64,000 bases of DNA from Brevundimonas sp. MYb52 (GCF_002979535.1 NZ_PCPB01000003.1:124001-188000), one strand, 5' to 3'; counted from the first letter of the stretch, positions 17,456 through 26,422 are shown. Notes: generated by a model not told the origin, from the letters alone. Numbers and translations are program-made.

Positions 17456-17956
17456 TCAGTTGCCGGTGGCGGCGCCGTCGGTCTTGATCTCGCTCATGGC
17501 GGACTGGAGATAGTTCTGCGCGCCCAGCAGCTCGATCAGCTTGTGCTGGTTTTCCAGGAAGTCGACGTGCTCCTCGGTGTCGGCCAGAATCTTCATCAGC
17601 AGGTCGCGGCTGACGTAGTCGCGGGCTTCCTCGCACTGGGTGACGGCGTCGCGCGTCGTGGCGCGGCTGTCGATTTCCAGCTTCAGGTCGGCGCCCAGGC
17701 ATTCGATCGGGTCCTCGCCGACCTTGAGCTTGTGCAGGTCCTGCAGATTGGGCAGGCCGTCGAGGAAGAGGATGCGCTTGATCAGCATGTCGGCGTGCTT
17801 CATCTCGCCGATCGATTCTTCGTAGATGACATTGCCGAGGTGGCTGAGGCCCCAGCTTTCGAACATGCGGGCGTGCAGGAAGTACTGGTTCACCGCCGTC
17901 AGTTCGTTGGTCAGCACCGCGTTCAGGGTGCGGATGATCGCCGGATCGCCCTTCAT
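17456..17956 (-). CDS. bfr: Bacterioferritin
   Basis: A 166-residue ferritin-like subunit that stores iron as a 24-mer. The ferroxidase ligands are in the right places: E in NELTAVNQYFLHARM, EESIGEMKHAD, E in CEEARDYVSRD and the final EEHVDFLE. The haem-binding Met is present (EMKHADMLIKR). The ATG at 17956 matches the family start MKGDPAIIRTLN. It lies downstream of bfd on the same strand, with a 167-base gap that carries AT-rich dyads, so iron-responsive control is likely. Confidence 0.95.
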   Translation of the reverse strand: MKGDPAIIRTLNAVLTNELTAVNQYFLHARMFESWGLSHLGNVIYEESIGEMKHADMLIKRILFLDGLPNLQDLHKLKVGEDPIECLGADLKLEIDSRATTRDAVTQCEEARDYVSRDLLMKILADTEEHVDFLENQHKLIELLGAQNYLQSAMSEIKTDGAATGN

Positions 17957-18123
17957 GGTCGTCGTCCTCTGATGCGGCGGCGCTGGACGACGTCGTCGTG
18001 ACGTCGCGGCTCTGAGCACCGCCCATGAGGCGATTCATAGCACGGCTTTGAGGCCGTGGATCATTTGCGAGTTCTTATCACTGCATTGATAATGCGAGTG
18101 AAATCGACTTTCAGCTAGGCGTC

Positions 18124-18309
18124 TTACTCGGCCGCGAGGGCGAAGGCGGCCTGGGTGTCCTGAATCATCTGCCGCATCTCGCAGACGCACTTGGCACATT
18201 GCGGAGCGCATTGATTGGACGCGAAAATATCCTTGGGACGGGTCGCGCCCGCCTCGATGGCTTGAGCGACGTCACGCTGGCGAAGGCCGTTACAGTTGCA
18301 GACGTACAA
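18124..18309 (-). CDS. bfd: Bacterioferritin-associated (2Fe-2S) ferredoxin
   Basis: A 61-residue BFD-like [2Fe-2S] protein that reduces iron stored in bacterioferritin for release. The four ligands are visible as CNC near residues 4-6 and CAPQCAKC near residue 40 (CNCNGLRQRDV and QCAPQCAKC patterns). No ATG precedes the first cysteine; the TTG at 18309 gives the usual MYVCNCNG start. It is divergent from thiE and upstream of bfr, the usual partner. Confidence 0.88.
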   Translation of the reverse strand: MYVCNCNGLRQRDVAQAIEAGATRPKDIFASNQCAPQCAKCVCEMRQMIQDTQAAFALAAE

Positions 18310-18368
18310 GGCGACAAGCCCCGAAACAGTTACTGAGAATGGCTCGCTATAGCATTTATTAAGGCGAG

Positions 18369-18383
18369 TGCAAATCGTTCGCA
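18369..18383. promoter_or_regulatory. Candidate iron-responsive operator upstream of bfd
   Basis: TGCAAATCGTTCGCA is a near-palindrome between the divergent bfd and thiE genes. An almost identical site (one base different) lies at 22016-22030. A Fur-type regulator is plausible given bfd/bfr, but this is inference. Confidence 0.4.
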
Positions 18384-18432
18384 TGGGGTTGCGACATTGA
18401 CGCCCGGCGCGAGGACGGGCAGGGCGAGGGCC

Positions 18433-19092
18433 ATGGCCCGTCAAACTGCGCTTCCGCCCCGTCCGCCCTGCCAACTGTATCTGATCACGCCGCCGGCGAT
18501 TGATGATCTGGAGGCCTTCGCCGGCCTGCTGGAACAGGCCCTGTCGGCGGGCGAGGTCGCGGCCCTGCAGATCCGGCTCAAAGACGCCTTGGACGATCAG
18601 ATCAAGGCCGCCGTGGCGCGGCTGGCCCCGATCGCTCAGGCGCACGGCGTGGCGGTGATCCTGAACGACCGCCCGGACCTGGCCAAGGCCACGGGCTGCG
18701 ACGGCGTGCATGTGGGGCAAGAGGACACGCCGGTCGCCGAGGCGCGGCGCATCATGGGGCCGGACGCCATGATCGGCGCCACCTGCCATGACAGCCGCCA
18801 CCTGGCGATGGAGGCGGCTGAGGCGGGCGCGGACTATGTCGCCTTCGGCGCCTTTTTCCCGACCGACACCAAGGCAACCACGCATCGGCCGGAATTGATC
18901 GAGCTGACCATCTGGCAGGAGACCATGGAGACGCCCTGCGTCGCCATCGGCGGGATCAGTATCGAGAACGCAGCCCAGGTGGCGTCTGCGGGCGCCGATT
19001 TCGTCGCCATCAGCGCCGGGGTGTGGAAGCATGCGGATGGCCCGGCGGCTGCGGTTCGGGCGTTCAACGCCGTTCTGGCGACGGCCTTCTGA
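18433..19092 (+). CDS. thiE: Thiamine phosphate synthase
   Basis: A TIM-barrel of about 219 residues that couples the thiazole and HMP moieties of thiamine. Conserved marks are LYLITPPAI near the N-terminus, [32 protein letters not shown], the IGATCHDS block, and VAIGGIS with the phosphate-binding [12 protein letters not shown]. An upstream TTG (18397) is in frame, but the ATG at 18433 has an AGGGCGAGGG ribosome site. It stands alone; no TPP riboswitch is visible in front. Confidence 0.9.
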   Translation: MARQTALPPRPPCQLYLITPPAIDDLEAFAGLLEQALSAGEVAALQIRLKDALDDQIKAAVARLAPIAQAHGVAVILNDRPDLAKATGCDGVHVGQEDTPVAEARRIMGPDAMIGATCHDSRHLAMEAAEAGADYVAFGAFFPTDTKATTHRPELIELTIWQETMETPCVAIGGISIENAAQVASAGADFVAISAGVWKHADGPAAAVRAFNAVLATAF

Positions 19093-19156
19093 CTTCAGAG
19101 GATGTTTAGGAAGGTCCGGCAGGATGAGGCGTTAGTCGCGTACATCGGACCCGATC

Positions 19157-20833
19157 ATGAGCATGAGCCGCGCGCTCGACAGGCCTGACCCCATTTTCGA
19201 CGCAGCGGCTGCGGGCGACGCCGCGCCTGTGACTGCGCCCAATACGGCCTTCTTCCGACAGCCCCTGGCGCCGATCCTGACGGCGGTCGGCGTGACCGTT
19301 CTGGTCGTTCTGGCCATCAGCTTTGCGCGGACCAACGGCCTGGTCGCGGCCCTGTGGGGCGCGGGCGGCCTGGCCTTGGCGGTCTGGTTGAGGGGCGGGC
19401 GCGGCCTGACCTATGATCTGGGTTTCGGCGCCCTGGTGACCATGGGCGTGCTGGCGGGCGAGTTCCTGGTCGGCAACGGGCCGGTGTTGTCGGCCATGTT
19501 CACGGCGATGAACCTGCTGGAGATCGGGCTGGCGGTGGTCCTGGTGCGGCGTTTCGTCCCGGGGTTGAGCGTCAACTCGGTGGAGGGGCTGGCGCGATTC
19601 CTTGGGGTGTGCGCCGTCGCCCCCTTGCCGGGCGCCGTCATCAGCGCCGTGGCGCTGGACGCCCTGGTGGGCGCGGACATCATGGACGGGCTGCGGATCT
19701 GGTGGTGCGGACACGCCCTGGGCTTTGCGGTGATCGGCGCCTTTGGTCTGGCGCTGCAACGACGCCATCTGTCCATCGCGCGTCATCCGGGCCGTTTGGC
19801 AGAGGGCGCGGCTCTGCTGGGGCTGATCGGCTCTGCCTGCTACGCCATCTTTTCGCATCTGAGCCTGCCGTTCGGCTTCCTGTTGATGCCCTTGCTGTTG
19901 ATGATGGCGGTGCGGTTCAGGGTGGCGGGCATTGCCTCTGCCCTGGTGCTCGTAACGGTCATGGCCATTGGCGGAACCATGGCGGGGCATGGACCCTATC
20001 ATTCGTTCGCCGCCGAGGACCGGGCGTTGCTGGCCCAGTTGCTGGTGCTGCTAGGTTATATGCCGATCCTGATGGTGGCGGCGCTGCTGGAAGAGCGTGA
20101 TCGTCTGGCCGAGCGGGCGCGGGCCGGACGTGAACGGGCCGAGCGAGCCTCGGCGGCCAAGTCGCGGCTGCTGGCCAACGTCGCCCATGAGATCAAGAGC
20201 CCGGTGGGCGGCATCATCGGCATCGGTGAACTGTGGGCCGGCGGCCAATTGGGGGCGACTTCGGCCGAGCAGATCGAGATGGCGCAGATGCTGGTCAAGA
20301 CCGCGCGTCAGGTCGAAACCCTGGCCCATGACCTGCTGGACGTGGCGCGCGCCGAGTCCGGGGCGGTCAAGGTCGAGCTGCGGCCGACCGATGTCGCAGG
20401 CCTGCTCGAAGACGTGCGACGCGCTCTGGTTCTTAAGCCCGAAACGCGGGGTCTGGACATCGCGGTGCTGGTCGAAGGCGACGCCCTGATCGCACAGGCG
20501 GACTCGCAACGACTGGCCCAGGTGATCGGCAATCTGGCCGGGAATGCCGTGAAATACGGCGCCATCGGCGGTCGCGTGCTGCTCAAGGCGGCCTGGGCGG
20601 ACGATCGGGTGCGTATCGAGGTCATCGACTTTGGCCCCGGATTGACGCTGGAAAAGCAGGCGCAGTTGTTTGAGCCGTTCAATCGACTGGGACTGGAGCG
20701 TTCGGCCATCGAGGGGCACGGCATCGGGCTGGCTTTGGCCAAGCGTCTGACCGAACTTCAGGGCGGGGAGATCGGCGTGATTTCGGCGCCGGGGCAGGGA
20801 GCGACCTTCTGGGTCGAACTGGCGGCGGCTTGA
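19157..20833 (+). CDS. Membrane sensor histidine kinase (MASE1-like)
   Basis: A 558-residue orphan kinase. Residues about 35-315 carry roughly eight hydrophobic helices with the spacing of a MASE1-type integral sensor. A short basic linker leads to HisKA with the phosphorylated His in ANVAHEIKSPVGG (near residue 344), then HATPase_c with the N-box GNLAGNAVKYG, the G1-like DFGPGL and the G2 GHGIGLALAKRL. No response regulator is adjacent. Expected to sense a membrane-linked signal and phosphorylate an unlinked partner. Confidence 0.88.
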   Translation: MSMSRALDRPDPIFDAAAAGDAAPVTAPNTAFFRQPLAPILTAVGVTVLVVLAISFARTNGLVAALWGAGGLALAVWLRGGRGLTYDLGFGALVTMGVLAGEFLVGNGPVLSAMFTAMNLLEIGLAVVLVRRFVPGLSVNSVEGLARFLGVCAVAPLPGAVISAVALDALVGADIMDGLRIWWCGHALGFAVIGAFGLALQRRHLSIARHPGRLAEGAALLGLIGSACYAIFSHLSLPFGFLLMPLLLMMAVRFRVAGIASALVLVTVMAIGGTMAGHGPYHSFAAEDRALLAQLLVLLGYMPILMVAALLEERDRLAERARAGRERAERASAAKSRLLANVAHEIKSPVGGIIGIGELWAGGQLGATSAEQIEMAQMLVKTARQVETLAHDLLDVARAESGAVKVELRPTDVAGLLEDVRRALVLKPETRGLDIAVLVEGDALIAQADSQRLAQVIGNLAGNAVKYGAIGGRVLLKAAWADDRVRIEVIDFGPGLTLEKQAQLFEPFNRLGLERSAIEGHGIGLALAKRLTELQGGEIGVISAPGQGATFWVELAAA

Positions 20834-20865
20834 CCGTCAGGCGGCGCGGGGGTCAAGGTTCCCGC

Positions 20866-21600
20866 ATGAAAACCGTGCTTCTCGCCTCCGTCCTGTTGAG
20901 TGTCGCGCCTGTGGCGGCTCATGCCCAATCCTCGAACCAGGCCCAGAGCGTCGAGGAGTTGACGCGTCGGCTCAATGGAGGGCCGCCGACGGCGCCGCGC
21001 GTCGCTGCGCCACCGTCGCAGCCCTCGACGTCTGCGTCTTCGGCCAGCGCGCCTGTTCGTCCGACGTCAGCGACGACCTCTGCCGCGCCGGTTCAGCCGA
21101 GGCCGCAACCGCCGCGCATCGCCGGTCAGGCCCCGATCGGTTCACCGCGCCCGCAAGCCACCCAGGGCGCGCCCGCTCCAGTTCCGGCCCCTTCCGCGCC
21201 GGTCAGGCGATCTGACGCGCCGTCGTCTGCTTCGTCCGCAGGCTTGAGCTTCGCCGAGCGCGCAGCTCTGCCGTTCAGCATCGACATGCCCGCTGATTTC
21301 CAGCTCGTAGAGGGGCGGGGCGCCCCGAACACGCACGTCTATTCGGTGCGCAAGGCGGGCAAGACCTTCGCCATGATCTATACTGGGCCGGCGTCGCAGT
21401 TTCCCATCTATGACGGCGAGCAGGTGACGGCGGCGGGTCGAGTCTCGGTGATCGTGCCTGAGGGGACGCGGCGCATCGCCATGGAGCATCTGTTCCAGCA
21501 ACCGACGGCGCCCAATGAAATCCACGTCTGGTTGATGAGCCTCAGCGGCGCCGATCGCGACGCCGCCGAGCGGATCGCTCAGTCTGTTGATCCCAAGTAG
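20866..21600 (+). CDS. Secreted proline/serine-rich protein of unknown function
   Basis: A 244-residue protein with a signal peptide (residues 1-20, ending VAAHA). Residues about 40-130 are low-complexity, rich in Pro, Ala and Ser, and look like an unstructured spacer. A folded C-terminal part follows (about 135-244, starting FSIDMPADFQLVEGRG), with a beta-strand pattern. I do not recognise the domain. It follows the kinase by 33 bases on the same strand, so it may be co-transcribed. Confidence 0.65.
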   Translation: MKTVLLASVLLSVAPVAAHAQSSNQAQSVEELTRRLNGGPPTAPRVAAPPSQPSTSASSASAPVRPTSATTSAAPVQPRPQPPRIAGQAPIGSPRPQATQGAPAPVPAPSAPVRRSDAPSSASSAGLSFAERAALPFSIDMPADFQLVEGRGAPNTHVYSVRKAGKTFAMIYTGPASQFPIYDGEQVTAAGRVSVIVPEGTRRIAMEHLFQQPTAPNEIHVWLMSLSGADRDAAERIAQSVDPK

Positions 21601-21624
21601 GCTGCCGACCCCAAGTCGTCCGCT

Positions 21625-21957
21625 CTATTCCGACCACACCGCCAGGTCGTTGCCGGACGGATCGCGGAAGTGGAAGCGGCGTCCGCCGGGGAAGGCGAAG
21701 ATCGCGTGGGTGATTTCCCCGCCCGCCGCCTGAACCTTGGCCAGCATGGCCTCCAGGTCGTGGGCATAGAGAATCGGCAGGGGCTTGGGGGTCATGGCCT
21801 CGGTGGTGAAGCCGCCGTCCAGGCCTTCTCCAAACGCCGCATAATCAGGGCCGTAGTCTTGGAACGTCCAGCCGAAAGCCGAGGCGTAGAAGGCTTTGTG
21901 CGCCGCCATGTCGGTGGCGGGCAGTTCGAGATAGTCCAGCTTGCCGTCTTCGCGCAT
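21625..21957 (-). CDS. VOC-family (glyoxalase/bleomycin-resistance-like) protein
   Basis: A 110-residue vicinal-oxygen-chelate protein. The N-terminal GKLDYLELPATDMAAHKAFY and the C-terminal HFRDPSGNDLAVWSE are typical of the VOC paired beta-alpha-beta-beta-beta fold. Substrate unknown. The ATG at 21957 is the family start. The upstream gap contains three GCAAAT repeats and the motif described at 22016. Confidence 0.85.
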   Translation of the reverse strand: MREDGKLDYLELPATDMAAHKAFYASAFGWTFQDYGPDYAAFGEGLDGGFTTEAMTPKPLPILYAHDLEAMLAKVQAAGGEITHAIFAFPGGRRFHFRDPSGNDLAVWSE

Positions 21958-22015
21958 GGCGGGTCTCCGAGGAAATGAAGGCGACGCTTGCACGTCGGCC
22001 GACTCTGCGCAAATC

Positions 22016-22030
22016 TGCAAATGGTTCGCA
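22016..22030. promoter_or_regulatory. Second copy of the TGCAAATSGTTCGCA motif
   Basis: TGCAAATGGTTCGCA, one base different from the site at 18369, upstream of the VOC gene. A further GCAAAT precedes it and another follows, giving three spaced repeats. It may be bound by the same regulator; inference. Confidence 0.35.
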
Positions 22031-22187
22031 AATGCAGGAGTCGACCCATGATCGTCCTGAGCGCCGGATGCGCCTCGCTGGCTTCGCTGATGCGTCAGGA
22101 TGCGGACCCGGCGCCGTGCTTGGATACGACAAGGGCGCCGATCGAACCCGACCGACGCCCCCGCCTGGTATCCATGAGCGACCGTGA

Positions 22188-22691
22188 TCAGCCCGCGGTC
22201 TTTTCCTCGTCCGCGCGCCAGACGCGGTAGCGGACCTCGGCGTCGTTCGGGGCATAGACCACCAATGGCAGGCGGCTGTTGTAGCGAACCAACTCCTGAC
22301 CGCCGACGCGGACGAAGGCGTCATGCTCCGATCCGGGCGGGCAGGCCATCATGGTCGAGGCGGCCTGACCCAAACTGTCGATGACGTAGTAGGTGTAGCC
22401 CCAGCCCGCGGCCGTGCGCTCTTCAAGGCGACCGCCCAGGCTGTGGCGGTTGCAATCGACCTTCATGGTCTTGCCGACGATGACCTCGACCTTCAGCACA
22501 TCCTCGTCGGCCTGAGCGGGCAAGCGGATGACGTGGCGGGTCTGGCCAGCCGTGGCGGCGGGGAAGGCCTTCAGGTCGTCGGCGCTGGTCTGAGCCGTGG
22601 GCGGGGTCATGGCGCTTTCGGCCTGAGCCGTGGCGCAGGCCGCCAGGGTCAGGGCGGCGACGCCGGCGAAGAGTGAGGGGAGGATTTTCAA
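22188..22691 (-). CDS. eco: Ecotin-like serine protease inhibitor (probable lipoprotein)
   Basis: A 167-residue ecotin, a periplasmic inhibitor of trypsin-fold serine proteases. The family signature runs LKAFPAA, RHVIRLP, LKVEVIVGKTMKVDCNRHSL, GWGYTYYVID, the reactive-site loop STMMACPPG with Met at P1, and RYNSRLPLVVYAPND. Both cysteines of the stabilising disulphide are present. Unlike the Sec-secreted E. coli protein, the leader ends in LAAC, a lipobox, so it is probably membrane-anchored. It is monocistronic, between VOC and thiolase genes. Confidence 0.93.
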   Translation of the reverse strand: MKILPSLFAGVAALTLAACATAQAESAMTPPTAQTSADDLKAFPAATAGQTRHVIRLPAQADEDVLKVEVIVGKTMKVDCNRHSLGGRLEERTAAGWGYTYYVIDSLGQAASTMMACPPGSEHDAFVRVGGQELVRYNSRLPLVVYAPNDAEVRYRVWRADEEKTAG

Positions 22692-22742
22692 GGCGTAGTC
22701 TCCACGGCCAAGGTTAGCGTGACCTTGGAGAACGCGATGGGA

Positions 22743-23933
22743 TCAGGCCAGTTCCACGGCCATGGCCACGGCTTCGCCGCCGCCGATGCACAGGGAGGCC
22801 ACGCCCTTCTTGCCGCCGCGCGCCTGCAGCGCCGCCAGCAGGGTGGACAGGATGCGGGCGCCCGAGGCGCCGATGGGGTGGCCGAGCGCCGTGGCGCCGC
22901 CGTTGACGTTCAGCTTGGCGCGGTCGATGCCCAGTTCCTGCTGGGCGATCATGGCGACGACGGCGAAGGCCTCGTTGACCTCCCACAGGTCAACGTCCTC
23001 GACCGACCAGCCGGCCTTCTTCAGGGCCTTCTGCATGGCGGGAACCGGGGCGGTGGTGAACAGGGCCGGCTCATGGGCGTGGGCGGCGTGTGCGACGACG
23101 CGAGCCACGATGGGCAGGCCGAGCGCCTTGGCCGTGCTCTCGCGGGTCATGACCAGGGCGGCGGCGCCGTCCGAGATGGAACTGGCGTTGGCGGCGGTGA
23201 TGGCGCCGTCCTTGGTGAAGGCGGGGCGCAGGGTGGGGATCTTGGCCGGGTCAGCCTTGCCGGGCTGCTCGTCCTCGCTGACGATGACCGGGCCCTTGCG
23301 GGTGGCGACCTCGACGGGGACGATCTCGGCCTTGAAGGCGCCCGAGGCGATGGCGGCCTTGGCGCGGGTCAGGCTCTCGATGGCGTATTCGTCCATCGCC
23401 TCGCGGGTGAACTGATACTGGGCGGCGGAGTCCTCGGCGAAGACGCCCATGGCCTTGCCGGGGGAATAGGCGTCTTCCAGACCGTCCATCATCATGCTGT
23501 CGACAATGACGTCGTGGCCGATGCGGGCGCCGCCGCGGTGCTTGTTCATCAGATAGGGGGCGCCGGTCATGGACTCCATGCCGCCCGCGACGATGACGTC
23601 AGCGGTGCCGGCCAGCAGGGCGTCATGCGCCATCATGGCGGCTTGCAGACCCGAGCCGCACATCTTGTTCACGGTCGTCGCCTCGACGTGCTTGCCCAGG
23701 CCCGCGCCGATGGCGGCCTGACGCGCCGGGGCCTGACCCAGACCGGCGGGCAGGACGCAGCCCATGAAGATCTGCTCGACCTTTTCAGGGGCCACGCCGG
23801 CGCGCTCGACAGCGGCCTTGACCGCGGCGGCGCCCAGATCGGTGGCCTTGACCGGCGACAGCGCGCCCTGGAAGCCGCCCATGGGCGTGCGGGCGAAGGA
23901 GACGATGACGACGGGATCGGATGCGGCGGTCAT
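22743..23933 (-). CDS. Acetyl-CoA C-acetyltransferase (thiolase)
   Basis: A 396-residue biosynthetic/degradative thiolase that condenses or cleaves acetoacetyl-CoA. The acyl-enzyme Cys92 sits in VNKMCGSGLQA, the catalytic His in NGGATALGHPIGASGAR and the C-terminal Cys in SLCIGGGEA. Length and order match PhaA/AtoB types. No phaB or phaC is adjacent, so whether it feeds PHB synthesis or fatty acid metabolism cannot be decided. Confidence 0.94.
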   Translation of the reverse strand: MTAASDPVVIVSFARTPMGGFQGALSPVKATDLGAAAVKAAVERAGVAPEKVEQIFMGCVLPAGLGQAPARQAAIGAGLGKHVEATTVNKMCGSGLQAAMMAHDALLAGTADVIVAGGMESMTGAPYLMNKHRGGARIGHDVIVDSMMMDGLEDAYSPGKAMGVFAEDSAAQYQFTREAMDEYAIESLTRAKAAIASGAFKAEIVPVEVATRKGPVIVSEDEQPGKADPAKIPTLRPAFTKDGAITAANASSISDGAAALVMTRESTAKALGLPIVARVVAHAAHAHEPALFTTAPVPAMQKALKKAGWSVEDVDLWEVNEAFAVVAMIAQQELGIDRAKLNVNGGATALGHPIGASGARILSTLLAALQARGGKKGVASLCIGGGEAVAMAVELA

Positions 23934-24053
23934 GAGGGGCGTCCTTATGGGAAACTCGTGGTGGGCTAGATCGGGCGCCGGGTCGAACGGCGCAAGTTAT
24001 AACAAGAGTCAGGATTGCAGCTTTGGTTGACCAATGATCGGCAGGCGTTGTTA

Positions 24054-24061
24054 TTAACCAT
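24054..24061 (+). promoter_or_regulatory. TTAACCAT half-site upstream of an IPTL-CTERM gene
   Basis: TTAACCAT resembles a CtrA half-site. It lies 55 bases before the start codon in an AT-rich promoter segment. Short and easily found by chance. Confidence 0.25.
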
Positions 24062-24115
24062 CAATGTAAAATCGATTCGCCGGGCGTGGCCGGGGCGGGT
24101 CAGAGGGCCGTCATC

Positions 24116-24928
24116 ATGCTTCGCCATCACCTGTCGGGCGCCGCCCTGGCCGCCGTCGTCTTCGCCTGCGCCGCACCGGCGATGGCCCAGAATGTGACCA
24201 TGAGCGGGTCCTATGCCGCGCCGGGGGTCAATCCGGGCGGGACGACCCAGCTGAAGTTCGGAATCTACACCTCGGAGGTGGCGCCCTCGGCAATGAGCGG
24301 CGGGGCCTTTACCTATACGATCCCTGCCGGGCTGACGGCGACGAGCGTCACGCCCTCGCAGTATTGCCCGGCCACAGTTGATCTGGTTGGCAATATCCTG
24401 ACGGTCAGCGACATGACCCAGCCGGTGTCCTTCATCTGCGAGATCGTGGTGGATCTGACGGCGAACAATACGCTGACGACCTATCCCCTGGAGCCCACCA
24501 CCCTGACCTACGCTTCGCCTGCGGGCGGCAGCTTCGAGATGGCTGAAGGCCAGAATCCGACCCTGACCGTGACGCACGCCCCGGTCATCGCCAGCCTTAT
24601 GCCGTCGTCGGGACCGCTGGAGGGCGGAGAGAGCGTGGTCATCACCGGGACCAATTTCAACGGCGTGACGTCGGTGACCTTTGGCGGCATCCCTGCCGGC
24701 TTTACGGTCGACAGCCCGACGCAGATCACGGTCATTGCTCCGCCCGCCGCCAAGGGCGCGCGCACGGTTTCGATCTCGGCCCTGGGCGGTCCCAGCCTGG
24801 CCTCGCCCAGCAGCAGCTTCATCTACGCCGAGCCGGTGCCGACCCTGACCGAATGGGCCATGATCCTGATGACGGCCGTGCTGGCCGGTTTCGGCGCCCT
24901 GTTCGTGCAACGTAGGCGCGCCGCCTAG
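24116..24928 (+). CDS. IPT/TIG-domain protein with IPTL-CTERM sorting tail
   Basis: A 270-residue secreted protein: signal peptide (residues 1-24, ending APAMA), a DUF-like beta domain (about 30-150), an IPT/TIG immunoglobulin-like domain (PVIASLMPSSGPLEGGESVV, about 160-235) and an IPTL-CTERM tail: VPTLTEWAMILMTAV, hydrophobic helix, QRRR. This tail marks exosortase-type processing and surface anchoring. The ATG at 24116 is the signal-peptide start. It converges with the thioesterase gene, overlapping by four bases. A second IPTL-CTERM protein is at 38280. Confidence 0.85.
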   Translation: MLRHHLSGAALAAVVFACAAPAMAQNVTMSGSYAAPGVNPGGTTQLKFGIYTSEVAPSAMSGGAFTYTIPAGLTATSVTPSQYCPATVDLVGNILTVSDMTQPVSFICEIVVDLTANNTLTTYPLEPTTLTYASPAGGSFEMAEGQNPTLTVTHAPVIASLMPSSGPLEGGESVVITGTNFNGVTSVTFGGIPAGFTVDSPTQITVIAPPAAKGARTVSISALGGPSLASPSSSFIYAEPVPTLTEWAMILMTAVLAGFGALFVQRRRAA

Positions 24929-25752
24929 AGCAGCTTGCGACGCTGACGCGCCAGGGCCAGGGGGCGACCGTCCGCGCCCCAGGCGATGGCCTCGTCCATT
25001 GACCAGCCGAGGCCGTGATCCAGCAGCCGGTACTCGAAGAAGGCCCAGCCGTCGGGCGCGGTTTCCGGCGTCGGATCGGCCAGGAAATCGTAGCGCAGAT
25101 CGACGCTGGTCATCATCGGCGGCACCTTGAAGGCGGTCCAGGCGGGCGGATAGAGGGCGTCCAGCAGATAGGCCATGCGCAGTTCGTCCAGCGGGGCGCC
25201 GTCCCTGGTGCGCATCCAGACCCGCTCAACGGCCGGCTTGCCCTCATTGCCGCCGAGAATGTTGGGGCCGCCGTCGAAGCGATAGTCGACGTGCTGCGAA
25301 AAGCGCGGGGCCAGGGGGCCGCTGAGGCCCGGCGCGTCCAGGTCCAGCGGGGGCGGCGGGATCAGAAGCGGGCTGAGGGTTTCGACGCTGTCGCTGTCGG
25401 CGCCGTAGGTGGCGCTGGCGTGGTGGGTCAGTTTCGCGCCCTGTCCGCCCTCGACCACGGCATAGGCGACATTACGGCCGCCGCGCAGCAGGCGCGGGCG
25501 GAAATGGAGCGGCTGGCCATATTTGGCGGCGGCCAGATACTGAACGCTCAGACTGCGAAGAGGGGCCTTGATGCCCAGCCCCTGCCGCATGGCCCCGGCG
25601 CACAGGGCCGCCAGAAGACCGCCGAAGGGGAAGCCTGCCTCGGGCGGGGCGGCGATCGGCCCGTTGGAAAACTCGCCGGACAGGTGGGCGGCGAGGCCTT
25701 CATCGGAGGCCGTCAGGGTCAGGGCGTCGTGCAGCAGGTCGGCTTCGGTCAT
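24925..25752 (-). CDS. Acyl-CoA thioesterase-family protein
   Basis: A 275-residue double-hotdog thioesterase-like protein (4HBT_3 type) expected to hydrolyse acyl-CoA. Typical elements are FPFGGLLAALCAGAM near residue 43, RSLSVQYLAAAKYGQPL, and a second half with MTSVDLRYDFLA and FFEYRLLDHGLGWSMDEAIAWGADGRPLALARQ. The ATG at 25752 is preferred to the TTG at 25764. Divergent from the HxlR gene across 178 bases that hold a dyad, so the pair may be co-regulated. Confidence 0.85.
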   Translation of the reverse strand: MTEADLLHDALTLTASDEGLAAHLSGEFSNGPIAAPPEAGFPFGGLLAALCAGAMRQGLGIKAPLRSLSVQYLAAAKYGQPLHFRPRLLRGGRNVAYAVVEGGQGAKLTHHASATYGADSDSVETLSPLLIPPPPLDLDAPGLSGPLAPRFSQHVDYRFDGGPNILGGNEGKPAVERVWMRTRDGAPLDELRMAYLLDALYPPAWTAFKVPPMMTSVDLRYDFLADPTPETAPDGWAFFEYRLLDHGLGWSMDEAIAWGADGRPLALARQRRKLL

Positions 25753-25864
25753 CGGTCCACGCAACAGGCGAAAGAGGCGGGCGGAGACTGAAGCGTCGCC
25801 GCCCGCAAGTCGAGGAACGCAACAACCGCGACCGGGGAGCCGCTAGTTCGTTGCTTAAAGAAAC

Positions 25865-25900
25865 TGACAAGCTGCGTCCCGATTGGCAACCCACTTGTCA
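25865..25900. promoter_or_regulatory. 7-bp dyad in the thioesterase-HxlR gap
   Basis: TGACAAG (25865-25871) is inverted as CTTGTCA (25894-25900). It lies 31 bases before the HxlR start and upstream of the thioesterase gene, where an HxlR operator would be expected. Confidence 0.35.
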
Positions 25901-25930
25901 AAAGCCTGACGCGGGGTCACTTTCCGCTGC

Positions 25931-26422
25931 ATGGGACGCACCGCCGACTATAGCCGCCAGAGCTGCTCGATCGCCGCCACGCTGGAGGTGATCGGCGACC
26001 CGTGGACGCTTCTGGTTATCCGCGACGCCTTCAACGGCGTGCGCCGGTTCGAGCAGTGGCAGGACCGGCTGGGCGTGGCGCGCAACGTCCTGGCGGCGCG
26101 GCTGAAGTCGCTGGTGCAACATGGCGTGCTGGAGCCGCAGCTCTATTCCGAACGCCCGCCGCGCAACGAATATGTCCTGACCGCCAAGGGCAAGGATCTG
26201 TACGGGGTGCTGGTGACCCTGCACGCCTGGGGCGAGAAGCACGTCTACGGCGAGGCCGACAGCGGCATCGCCATGATCCACAAGACGTGCGGCCACGACC
26301 TGAAACCCCGCATCGCCTGCGGCCACTGCAACGAGATCGTCAAGCCCCGCGACATCGCACTGACCTGGGCCGAGAACCGCCCCACGGTGGGGGATGTGCT
26401 GCCGAAGGACGAGGCGGCGTAG
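25931..26422 (+). CDS. HxlR-family winged-helix regulator
   Basis: A 163-residue HxlR/MarR-like regulator. The family core is clear: CSIAATLEVIGDPWTLLVIRDAFNGVRRFEQW, then GVARNVLAARLKSLVQHGVLEPQLY and the wing ERPPRNEYVLTAKGKDLYGVL. The C-terminus has four cysteines (CGHDLKPRIACGHCNE-type pattern), a possible metal or redox site. Divergent from the thioesterase gene, the likely target. Confidence 0.92.
   Translation: MGRTADYSRQSCSIAATLEVIGDPWTLLVIRDAFNGVRRFEQWQDRLGVARNVLAARLKSLVQHGVLEPQLYSERPPRNEYVLTAKGKDLYGVLVTLHAWGEKHVYGEADSGIAMIHKTCGHDLKPRIACGHCNEIVKPRDIALTWAENRPTVGDVLPKDEAA

Noticed and set aside
18310..18432. A TPP riboswitch ahead of thiE
   Set aside because: No CTGAGA and no matching helix arrangement; the gap is divergent with bfd.
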